Below, piece by piece: positions 48,902-58,432 of a stretch of 64,000 nucleotides of DNA; within the stretch, counting starts at the first letter, position 1; every line of letters starts with the position of its first letter. Position numbers and translations under genes: made by a program. This DNA is from Carex sylvatica (lineage: Eukaryota > Streptophyta > Magnoliopsida > Poales > Cyperaceae): contig CAXKVR010000017.1 in assembly GCA_964058845.1 (NCBI GenBank), positions 1-64,000 on the forward strand, read 5' to 3'. The notes under the pieces are model-generated. The model did no database searches, was not told the origin of the DNA, and saw only the letters and a list, made by a program, of their open reading frames with translations.

Positions 48902-49461
48902 GATGCATAGAGATTAGAGCATATTGATCTGTACTATGATCTTCATCTTAAAAGTCCAAAATTTATTCTGAACCGTTTAACATGATTTTCAAATGAAAAA
49001 TATACTTGTATAGTTGTATATCATATATTTTTCTTGATTTTTAATTACTTTTTAATTACTTTTTTAGATAGGACTTAGTAGAAAATTACTTAATTTAAAG
49101 ATATTACGTTAATAAAAAATAGTAATTTTCTATCCATCTAAAAAAATTATACAAATTTATTAAAAATATAAATTTTGTCTGCAAGTAAATTTTCAAATGA
49201 TAATATTAAATTGTTCTGATCGATTATTTAAACTTTAAAACTAAAATATTGATATGTAGTACGAACCAATCCACGTTTTACATAGTACTGTAGCCTCACT
49301 CTTTTTGAATATTTTAAAAAAGAAACTGATCACATTTCTATACTAAACAGTGGCGGCTTCATTTTGTTTAATTTACTTACCTTGCTTAAACATTAGATTG
49401 TTTTTGTGGAATGGAATTGAAAAATGAAACTGCAGAGGGTGGTTTTTGATGATGCACAATT
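48902..49461. other. AT-rich intergenic DNA
   Basis: No gene. A TCTGAACCGTT(T/C)AA word near 48975 also occurs at 44895 with similar surroundings, which hints at another short dispersed repeat. I could not define its ends. Confidence 0.4.
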
Positions 49462-49817
49462 TAGGGGTGAAAACGGGTAGATACGGAGCGGATAGTGGTA
49501 AAACTATATCTATATATTTATTTTCATATTTCGGATTCAGATACAGAACGAATATCAGACGAATACAAATACAGGTATTTATTAAAATAATATAAAATAT
49601 TAAAGGTCGTAATATTTATCTAGTTATAATGGAGAATAACATAAATTTTTCATAATATATATTTTATATATTAAAATATATAGTATATATCTACTATTCG
49701 GATATGAATAATTGAAACATAAAACCATATCAATATACTTATCCACACGAATATCGAATATCTATATTTAAATTTTCGAATATAGATCAGATATTATCCA
49801 TACTGTTTTCACCTCTA
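49462..49817. mobile_element. hAT-like MITE
   Basis: Inverted ends TAGGGGTGAAAACGG (49462) and, in reverse complement, TAGAGGTGAAAACAG (49817) enclose about 356 bp of AT-rich DNA with ATATCGAATAT/GGATATGAAT words. The GGGGTGAAAAC terminus is typical of non-autonomous hAT elements in plants. Flanking ATGCACAA and ATGCATAA could be an imperfect 8-bp target duplication, offset by two bases. Confidence 0.65.
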
Positions 49818-50980
49818 TGCATAAAACAAAAGAAAAATAAAATAAAGAAAGAACCTACGAAATAATGATTCAAAACGAATTATGAATATGGGAAGATTTC
49901 ATGTGCAAAATTTTGAAATAGCCAACATCCCCATAAAAACATCATAATATCTAATATCCCCATAAAAAATGTGACACTCTTATTTCTATCTCCATTTAAG
50001 TATTTAATATTTTATTTAACCATTTTAAAAACTGATTTGACTAATATGCCCTTGAATGTTAACTGAAGGTGTCAATTCTAATTGTTTCTTTCTCTCACGC
50101 CTCTCTTAGCCCTATTCTTCCTCACGCGTCTTTCTTTTTTATTTTGCTGGAGATCACAAATATAAAATTACTAACTGAATAAACCTCTATTGAGTATAAA
50201 TGTCATATGAAGATGTAATAGTAAACATCTCTATTTTTTTCCATCCCCAGTAAAAACTTAATTTGTGATTTTGTTGCTCTGGTCGCTGCCATGCATCAAT
50301 TTAGTAACTGAAGTTTTCGAATTACCACTTTAGAGTTAGTTGCATATAAAATCAGAATAATAATAAAAAAAATAGGATGAGTCGGAGCATCTATTATGAA
50401 TTTACGAAGCAATGCTATTCTTAGCTTCTTCGCTTCTTGCAGGGGCATGTCGTTATCCAATTAGAATATCATCATACCACTCAAATATTATGCAATTACA
50501 AATCACCACACAAATAAAGCAGACAAAAGTTTTAATAAATAAAAGAATGAGCAGATGTCAGCGTCGAAGAAGCAGACCAGATGCTTTTAGTCTTTTACCC
50601 ACCACCAAAAATTAATCATGTCATCAATTTAATTTGACAAGGCATTTTTTAGGATAAAATTCTCCTCTTACATGTACAAAACCATACTAGAGTGGGGACG
50701 GTTAAGTTGATTGTGGCAGTTTCAAGACACACAAGAGAGGAAGAACTATTGATTTTGACTATATCTAAAAATGTTAACTGATTTTCTGTACAATCTCTGG
50801 TAAATTTTTTTATTTTTGCTGTGAGAGAGGCACATATGGAAGAATGGATTTGAGAGAGACAAGAGGGAAGAAGAAATAATTAGAATGGACATCTCCAGTT
50901 AACATTCAAGGATATATTGATCAGTTCAGTTTTTAAAATAATTAAATAAAAAGTTAAATATTTAAAAGGGAATGAAATTT
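49818..50980. other. Intergenic DNA upstream of STR7
   Basis: No gene is visible. The 67-codon frame at 50412-50615 has no domain. GAGAGAG/CTCTC stretches near 50085-50130 and 50820-50870 lie in a loose inverted arrangement. Words around 49975-50100 recur in reverse complement around 50830-50960 (for example TTAAGTATTTAATATTTTAT against ATTAAATAAAAAGTTAAATA), hinting at a diverged long inverted-repeat element of about 1 kb. Confidence 0.4.
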
Positions 50981-50983
50981 CCC

Positions 50984-51012
50984 TATAAATATATATATAT
51001 ATATATATATAG
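50984..51012 (+). promoter_or_regulatory. TATA box and TA microsatellite of STR7
   Basis: TATAAATA at 50984-50991 runs directly into a TA repeat that ends at about 51012, some 155 bp upstream of the STR7 start codon. The following stretch (51013-51168) is the likely 5' untranslated region. The TA run could shift the effective TATA position between alleles. Confidence 0.5.
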
Positions 51013-51168
51013 GAAAGAAAAACACAGAAAAACCAGGCCGAAGAGTTTCAACACAGCTTTGTATAATAACTGGGCCTGGTGACCCAAGTACAACCCATTA
51101 TCACTCAAACAAGTTGTTCTGGGATTGACCTTAACCAACGGCAGCACATAGTATTATCATGGGCAAAA

Positions 51169-53415
51169 ATGGCTCTGTCCCTACCATTGTACTCCCCATT
51201 TCTCTCATTTACCAAGTACTCCTCCCGCTTCAGCCGCTGTACGGCCGCCGCAACTGCTCTGTTCCGAACACTCTCTCTCGCTCCTCTAAACTCCTCGCCA
51301 CTCCCTCGGCCCCTTCATTCTATGGCCACGACCGACGGTAAATCCTTTCCATTGCAAATCCCTCTACATTGCCCGAGCCCTGCGATTAAAATTCCAAGTG
51401 TTGCAGCAAGAACGACCGTCGAATCGGGTTCAAACGGTTCAGATCATCCAACTCTCGTGGTGGTTTCTTTTTACCGCTTCGCTGATTTCCCCGACCATGC
51501 TTCTATGCGGAAGCCATTGAAAGACCTCTGTGAGGAAGTGGTGAGTAAATGAAACACCAATATTTTTTTACGTAGTTATTATTTACATCGTTTTTAGTTC
51601 AAAAAAATTAAGCAACACATGGAATGTTTAACAGCGTGTTTCAGGAGGAATCATCTTGGCACCTGAGGGGATAAATGGGAGCATATGTGGGACCCAGGAG
51701 TCAGTAGAGAGAGTTCTGAGCTTCATCCAGTGTGATGAGCGGCTGAAGGGGCTGAGAATGGTGGAATCGCCTGTTACGCCAGAGGATGAGGCTATACACC
51801 ATGGCCACACTAGCAGTTCTCCTCTTGGAGCTGGCGATGACGCCCCATTTCGGTGGGACCATGTGCGTGTCAAGTTGAAAAAGGAGGTAATAAAACTGTG
51901 TTATGATTTCTTTCAAAGAAATTTGAACTCTAATAATAGAGGTGGCAACTGTCTGGCCTGACTTGGGTGCTGAGCAGATTTTACTCAAATTTAGTTTTTG
52001 ATTCGATGGTAACTATGTTGATTGTTTGAGGTATGGTGTTGTTATGTTCTTGGTTTTACGTTGCACGGGTCAGGAAGTCTGAGCCTTTGTGGTTCTTAAT
52101 ACCAAGAAAATGAATCTGAATATCTTTTGTTTCATATTAGGTCATTATTGGGTCTAGGATTCAGGGTTCTGGCTGAGTCTAGGTCATGTTGTTAGTCAGA
52201 CTCCAGTCACATTTTTGTCAGGTTGTCAGCTGATTCAAGTTGCGATTACTTCCAATTTATTTATCAGAGATATCATGTTCCTATACTGAATGGAAATTTT
52301 GGTTTGGATCAGACTTGACCACCTCAAGCATGGTGCATATGTTGTTGATTTTCTTTTCTCTTATGTGGTTACATTATATTGTGATGTTAATGTCATTTTA
52401 TTGTGTGGCATTGATAGATTGTGACTTTTGGAGATCCAAGTGTGTTGCCAACCAAAATGGTTGGAAAGTATGTCAAACCAAGAGACTGGAATGAATTGAT
52501 CAGTGATCCAGAAACAGTAAGTGCTCATTATTAACAATCTTTGTAAAAATATATTTTTATGCAAAGAGTAAATCTCAGCATTTACTGCTTTGACAAGCAG
52601 GTGGTGATAGATGTGCGGAACATGTATGAAATCCGCATTGGTAAGTTCAAACGTGCAGTCGACCCATGTACCAATGCATTTCGGGAATTTCCGACTTGGG
52701 TTGATGAGCAGTTTGATGTGGAAAAATCCGAGGAATCAGAAACTGCAGGCACAGTTGAGAGAACCCACACACAATCTGAGATTACGGAACAGATGAGCTT
52801 GCCTCGTGTTGCCATGTATTGTACCGGTGGAATTAGGTGTGAGAAGGCCTCCAGCTTTCTCCTTAGCAGAGGTTTTAAAGAGGTAGGTGATATGCTTGTG
52901 AGATTCCATTCTCTTTTTCAGTGCTTTTGTTTGTGGAAAAGCCAATTCTTGTACAGTAATAGCTGACCAGTAATTGTAATTACAGTACTTCTAGTTTAGA
53001 CTTATGTCGCATTTCTTTCCTGCAGGTTTACCATTTGGAGGGAGGCATACTAAAATACCTGGAAGAAGTGCCGAAAAGTGAAAGTCTGTGGGAAGGAGAG
53101 TGTTTTGTATTTGATAAACGGGTCTCGGTTGAGCATGGGATGGTACCTGGTACATACAAGCTCTGTTATGGGTGTAAGCAACCTGTTAGTGACGAAGACA
53201 TGAAGGCACCAGAATGGGAGTACGGGGTTTCATGCCCATATTGTTTTTCAATTAAGTCTGAGGAGGAAAAGGAGCGAGCTCGGGCCCGGCAAAGGCAGTT
53301 TAAGACTTGGGGTGTTATCGGGGGACCTGATAAGGGTAGAAGGAAGCCAAACCCGGTCAAGATAAATGGAGAGGAGCATGATTTGAAGGATAGGAGATTT
53401 CCCAACTCTATCTAG
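51169..53415 (+). CDS. STR7: Rhodanese-like protein of the TrhO family (STR7)
   Basis: Five exons: 51169-51540, 51635-51886, 52418-52516, 52601-52882 and 53026-53415, 1395 bp and 464 aa. Every exon is a whole number of codons and every intron is GT..AG. Residues 1 to about 60 are Ser/Arg-rich with few acids, an organelle-targeting-like leader. The N-terminal domain has [12 protein letters not shown] and [16 protein letters not shown], characteristic of bacterial TrhO (YceA). The rhodanese domain begins near residue 242 ([16 protein letters not shown]). Its active loop is C315-TGGIR-C321. The C-terminal part has CYGC and CPYC pairs, a probable zinc site. Bacterial TrhO hydroxylates tRNA uridine 34. 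The plant reaction is inferred, not shown here. The downstream ATG was chosen because an upstream in-frame ATG (51079) adds only non-conserved residues. Confidence 0.95.
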
Positions 53416-54042
53416 GAGGAATTTTCTTCTTCTGAATTTTGTAGAATTTATTATGGACTCAACCAGTAACTATGAGGCCATGAAATTTAATTCTGTTTTA
53501 ATTGAGGAATTTAAATGATATAACTTTTATAGCTTTCTTTGTCTCTATGAGGTTAGGTCTGTTATACACTGACAACAAGATTGGTTTTCTTTTCCTCCTT
53601 TTGTTTGTTATGATAAACGCCAGTATTTTTTTTATGTTAAATTTATTACTTAATTTAACATTATATATTTAACTGTTCATGATGTGCGGTATTCACAATT
53701 ATGAGATGTGCAATGCATATTTTGTATATAATATTATTGCTTGGTATTCAGAAAATAATTATTTGCCAGAGATTTACATTGGAAAATTTCTCCCTAATAT
53801 AATAATATGTAGCCTTTTGCTGACGCAAGCAAAAGTAAATAATCAAAAGAGACAAACAGGGACATCTAGAGACATCGAGCAAAAACTGCGAACATGGAGA
53901 AGGCATATACCAAACTATTCCATTTCGTTCTAACACACAAGAAGTACTATCTCATTCTCCCTCCCCAACTTTTACCTTCCTTTCTCTTTTCGGCCTCTGG
54001 AAAATCAACTAGTTATTTTAAAATTTAGAATAAAATTTGAAA
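53416..54042. other. Intergenic region STR7-QCR10
   Basis: The STR7 3' untranslated region is followed by the short promoter of QCR10. The frame 53679-53933 is AT-rich without a domain. No repeat or MITE is seen. The gap of about 630 bp between the two genes is small. Confidence 0.5.
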
Positions 54043-54989
54043 ATGCTTAGTGTGCGCTCCAGCGCCGGGCTGTTCAAGTCCCTGCCTCTGCACCGTCGAC
54101 CACAGACTGATGACATCTTTGCGGCCGTTGGATGGGGCACTGCCGCTGCCGTTACCGCTCTCTGGCTTGTTCAGGTCTTCTCTCTTTCTCCCTCTCTCTG
54201 TTAATAAATATTAAACATGGAATCTATCACGCAGCACAATAATGGAGAAAATATAGTAAATTTTAAAAAATGAATATAATTGGAAGTGACAGCCCGAAAC
54301 ATATAGGTTATTGTGATTTTAAGTGTTCTGTCAGAATCTCAGTAGTCATTGGTAATAGATTGTGCATTAATATTTTGAATATTTTCAAGATATGAAAAAT
54401 CAAAATATGATGAAACTTTTTTTATTTTTTTTTTGAAAAAGGATTACACATGAGTTTTAATTACAACACAGCCAAAACAGATCAACACACATACAGAATT
54501 TCTATGTTCTCAAAAACAAAAACCGACCAATTGTCACTAATCCTTTACCAGAAAGTGTATCCTGGAAACCTCTCTGCATGCTAAGTAGTTGGTACCAGTA
54601 CCTGCATCTGCCATGAGTGAATTTGATCTCTTCTATTGGCCATATTGGACATCCAAAATCCACAAATATGCCCATTATACATAAGAATAAAATCAAGATT
54701 TTGAAAATCCTTATTGCAACCAAGGCATTCCTACTTAAGTTTTTTTTATGTAGAATTTTAAATGGATTTCAACATTTTACAATAATACTTGAATTAAATG
54801 CGCATCTATAAATTGTAGAAAAAAGCCGATAACTTGGTTTATTATTTGGATTTCGGAATAAAGTTGCGACAACTTGTGAAATTTGAGTATTTACAAAATT
54901 TTCAGCTAACAGCTTTCCTTCTTTTTTTTGGGTAGCCTTTTGATTGGCTGAAGGAGAAGCTCTTTACAAAACCTGAACCGGAGGCATGA
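54043..54989 (+). CDS. QCR10: Cytochrome b-c1 complex subunit 10 (QCR10)
   Basis: Small single-span subunit of mitochondrial complex III. Two exons, 54043-54174 and 54936-54989, 186 bp and 61 aa; each exon is too short to stand out as an ORF. The intron (761 bp) is GT..AG and phase 0. The protein starts MLSVRSSAGLFKSLPLHRRP, a basic mitochondrial-type start. It then has a Gly/Ala-rich membrane helix (FAAVGWGTAAAVTALWLVQ, residues 26-44), then PFDWLKEKLF and a charged end. The AAxGWG..W-VQPFDW signature matches plant QCR10 as I remember it. In Arabidopsis QCR10 (At2g40765) lies next to STR7 (At2g40760), as here, so position supports the call. Confidence 0.9.
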
Positions 54990-56051
54990 AATTTTTCTGC
55001 AGATTTGCATGGGAAGAAGATAGTGCATTGTGTAAATACTGAATAAATTAATAAAGAATGATGTATGCTGGGGTACTTGAAAAAAGCCACTTCTGTCCTG
55101 TTTTTGTGTTTGCGTCTCCAAAATTAATTGTTTTGTTAGCTGAACTGTTTTGCAGTTAAGAAGGTATTCATTTCTTTGTTTTGTGATTAACTTGTGCTGC
55201 TTACATGAACTAAATTCAATCTCTTTCCGTCATATTAGTCGACTAAGTTCAACTATTGTAACATAAATTATAGGCGATTATTGTAGCTAGACAAATATTT
55301 GATAAAAATGAGATTACATAATTAGATCTTGTAGGATAAAATAGTAGACAATCTGTAGAGCGTGGACATCATTTAATCAGAGGTTTTTATTATATATATA
55401 TGATAGAACAGACAAGACATCGATTTGCTATTTTATTTTTATCAGGGGCATAATTGGATTGCATAACTGGATTATTTTTTATCGTGGTTCATCTCTATCT
55501 CTATTCTTATATTATGCGCTCTATCTCTATTCTTATATTATGCACGTAGATGTCTTGATCTGCCAACGGTTATAATTGAAAGATGAAATTTCGGATTTAA
55601 TCAGTCCTCCAATAAAATAATATGTCTTATTTTGATTAATCGCATCTCTTTAACGTGTAGAAGTCTAAATTTAGTTAAAAATATATTTGTCTTACATGCT
55701 ACCACATAATATGTTACAATTAAAATTAAATAGAGAATAAAATTGGAGAGAAAATTAATTTATTCATTTCCTTACTCTCTAACTCTCTCCTTCTTTTCTT
55801 ATTTAAAAATTATGATGGATTTTAAGAATATTAAATGTTGACATCTTTTAAAAATATTTTATCAGCATTTAATATATTATCAAATTATTTGATATTTTCA
55901 ATTTTAATATATTACTCAATTTAAGCTACAGTGAATTCTCTAGCCAGAGGTGCAGAGTCCCACCTGGCTGAAAATATTTAGTTATAATTTAATCTTCAAC
56001 TATGGTAATTGAGAAAGAAAACACCAAGTATATATGCTTGTGAGTAGAACA
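54990..56051. other. QCR10 3' region and AT-rich intergenic DNA
   Basis: No gene. CTCTATCTCTATTCTTATATTATG is present as a short tandem pair near 55490-55545. The minus-strand frames at 54902-55121 are antisense shadows of QCR10 exon 2 and its 3' end. Confidence 0.5.
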
Positions 56052-56441
56052 AGGGTGTTCTTAAGTTCACCAAATTTCTTGGTGAACTCAAATCTAAAAC
56101 CCGTCAAATTTGTTTCAAATGACGAATCCGAACCGTTGAAACCACCTACCTTACGAGTGATGCGTCTACATGTGAAAATTTTAAACATTCGAATTAATTT
56201 AGTTTAAAGTCAAGCAGTCAAAATAAAAAAGGTTAACAAATTAATTTTAATGCATTCATTCTTTGAACTTATTTTGACCACTTGACTATATATGTAAAAT
56301 TAATTTCAAAATTAAATTTTATTACACGAAGACGTATCACTCGTTAAGTAGACGGGTTTCAACAGTTCGAATTCGTCATTCAATGCCGATTCAATTAATA
56401 CTAGACTTGAGTTCACCAAGAGACTTGGTGAAGAACACCCT
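56052..56441. mobile_element. Foldback MITE upstream of the GRAS gene
   Basis: A 390-bp element whose two halves are inverted copies. It begins AGGGTGTTCTTAAGTTCACC and its reverse complement begins AGGGTGTTCTTCACCAAGTC. Further in, TGACGAATCCGAACCGTTGA on the left pairs with TTCAACAGTTCGAATTCGTC on the right, and ACGAGTGATGCGTCT pairs with AGACGTATCACTCGT. Only the middle, about 56215-56330, is less clearly paired. Within the left arm, TTCACCAAATTTCTTGGTGAA is a small hairpin of its own. It ends 161 bp before the GRAS start codon. No target duplication is evident. Confidence 0.85.
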
Positions 56442-56602
56442 AGTTCCCCTAGTTTGACTCTATGTTATCAAACCACTCAACCTCCAGTGTGATAACTTTT
56501 ATCAGGCAAAATCAATTACAATCCCACAAATTTTACACAAATTGCCCCTGAAAACAACCAAATAACAACCTTGTGCCGAACACAGGTAAGCACGCCTTTC
56601 TG

Positions 56603-58432
56603 ATGGACCCAACGCTGGATTTCATAAGTAGGTGTTTACTGGAAGAAGAAATAGATGAATTAAACATTACCGCTCAAAAAGAGGATGATGCCCTCCGGGA
56701 GATCGAGAAGCCTTTCTATGAAATCCTTGGTCAAAAGTATCCATTTTCTCTGGATAAACAGCTGGTAGCTCCTTGCCAATCAGAAGCAGACAGTAGCTCC
56801 ACCTTTTGCATTTCAAAAGCTCAAGTTGGCTTCAATTCAACAAGTAAGATCTCCGTGCATGACTCATTGATAGGGACAATACCAGTCATGGAATTCCATA
56901 AAGGAATTGAAGAAGGATTGAAGTTCCTTCCAAATATCAACATTTTGGCCACTGATATTAAAGAGAAGATGATTTCTGTAGATACTGCTGAGGGGAAAGA
57001 TGAAAACTCAGTAGGGTTCAAATTGGTTGAGAAAGGGAATGTCAGGACAATGTCAAAATCGATGATTAAAAGGAACTCAAATTGCAGGGACTTGGATACT
57101 ATAGAGGGGCCAAACCGCAAAATATCTATGATATACTCTGAAGAGCCCATTACAGATGATGTTTATGACAGAGTATTGCTCGACCATGGAGAGGACCACA
57201 TGAAAGAAGAAATTTGGGGTCTGGCAGATATCCTGCAAAAAGAAGCAAGCTCAAACTATACAGCAGAAATCCAAAGGGATCATACCGATCTTTGCACACT
57301 ACTTATCCATTGTTCTGAGGCAGTAGCTATATATGATCTGCGTAGAGCTCAGGAGCTACTAAGCAAGATAAGAATACAATCCTCTCCTAATGGAAATGGG
57401 ATCCAAAGGCTTGCATCTGTCCTTGCTAATGCACTGGAAGCTCGCTTGGCTGGTGCCGGAAGAGAGTATTATCATGGACTTATTGCTAAACAAGTCAGCA
57501 TTCGAGACATTTCCATCCTCAAGGCTCACCATTTGTCCCTCAAAGCAGTTCCATTTGCAAGGGTGTGTTACAGGTTTTCTAACCACAATATTCTTATTGC
57601 GGCAAAGAATGCCAGAAAACTGCACATAATTGATCTAGGTATTAGATTTGGCTTTCAGTGGCCATCTATGATCCAAGCTCTTGCTAAAAGGGAAGGCGGA
57701 CCTCCTCAACTTCGAATTACTGGTATAGATCTTCCTGAGCCTGGGTTTCGCCCTGCTAAACGGATAGAAGATATGGGACGGAGGTTTGAAGAGTGTGCTA
57801 GAAGTTTTAGCGTACCTTTCGAGTACAAAGGAATTGCTTCGCAGTGGGAATTGATTCATATTGAGGATCTTAACATTAAAGATGATGAAGTGGTTATCGT
57901 AAATAGCATGATGCGCTTGAAGAAAGTAAAAGATGAATCCTTTGAAATGGATAGTCCGAGAAATCGAGTTCTCAAACTCATTCGGCAAATCAAACCCCAA
58001 GTTTTCATCCAAGGAGATATGTGCAGATCATACAGCCCCAACTTCCTCACCCGCTTTAGGCAGGTCTTGTCAACTTACTCTGTGTTCTTTGATCTACTAG
58101 ACACAACAATTCCACGTGGAAATAAAGAAAGGCAGCTGCCAGAAAATATGGCTTTTGTACCTGAGATTATCAATATTGTAGCATGCGAGGGGTCAGACTG
58201 GATAGAGAGACCAGAGACCCTTAAGCAGTGGCAGCGCAGGAACCTACGAGCCGGCTTTGAACAATTACCAGTGGATCCAGACATAGTGAAAGAATGTAAT
58301 AATATGGTGAGAAATGTTTATGATAAGCGATATTTTATCGAAGAAGATGATAATTGGCTCGTGCAAGGTTGGAAGGGAAGGATACTTTTTGGTGTGACAG
58401 CATGGAAACCAAAACTTGATGAAGGATGTTAA
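56603..58432 (+). CDS. GRAS transcription regulator, LISCL/SCL14 type
   Basis: Intronless, 609 aa from the ATG at 56603. The frame stays open upstream to a TGA at 56549 but has no ATG there, only GTG at 56573, which I do not use. The N-terminal MDPTLDFISRCLLEEEIDEL and EKPFYEILGQKYP match the start of the conserved acidic region of LISCL proteins, which usually have about 100 residues more in front. The GRAS domain runs from about residue 229 to the end: LCTLLIHCSEAVAIYDLRRA (first leucine-rich part), KLHIIDLGIRFGFQWP near 340 (VHIID motif), GPPQLRITGIDLPEPGFRPA, then RNRVLKLIRQIKPQVFI, and a C-terminal WLVQGWKGRILFGVTAWKP (SAW). Members recruit TGA factors and respond to stress and xenobiotics (SCL14) or act in meiosis. 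The exact role here is unknown. Slightly degenerate PFYRE and VHIID positions suggest a diverged paralogue. Confidence 0.92.
   Translation: MDPTLDFISRCLLEEEIDELNITAQKEDDALREIEKPFYEILGQKYPFSLDKQLVAPCQSEADSSSTFCISKAQVGFNSTSKISVHDSLIGTIPVMEFHKGIEEGLKFLPNINILATDIKEKMISVDTAEGKDENSVGFKLVEKGNVRTMSKSMIKRNSNCRDLDTIEGPNRKISMIYSEEPITDDVYDRVLLDHGEDHMKEEIWGLADILQKEASSNYTAEIQRDHTDLCTLLIHCSEAVAIYDLRRAQELLSKIRIQSSPNGNGIQRLASVLANALEARLAGAGREYYHGLIAKQVSIRDISILKAHHLSLKAVPFARVCYRFSNHNILIAAKNARKLHIIDLGIRFGFQWPSMIQALAKREGGPPQLRITGIDLPEPGFRPAKRIEDMGRRFEECARSFSVPFEYKGIASQWELIHIEDLNIKDDEVVIVNSMMRLKKVKDESFEMDSPRNRVLKLIRQIKPQVFIQGDMCRSYSPNFLTRFRQVLSTYSVFFDLLDTTIPRGNKERQLPENMAFVPEIINIVACEGSDWIERPETLKQWQRRNLRAGFEQLPVDPDIVKECNNMVRNVYDKRYFIEEDDNWLVQGWKGRILFGVTAWKPKLDEGC

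Noticed and set aside
51079..51168. Upstream in-frame ATG adding 30 residues to STR7
   Set aside because: The residues are not of targeting type. The ATG at 51169 begins a typical organelle leader and is the conserved choice.
56573..56602. GTG start giving ten extra residues on the GRAS protein
   Set aside because: A plant nuclear gene would normally start at ATG. The ATG at 56603 fits the family, and the extra residues match nothing.
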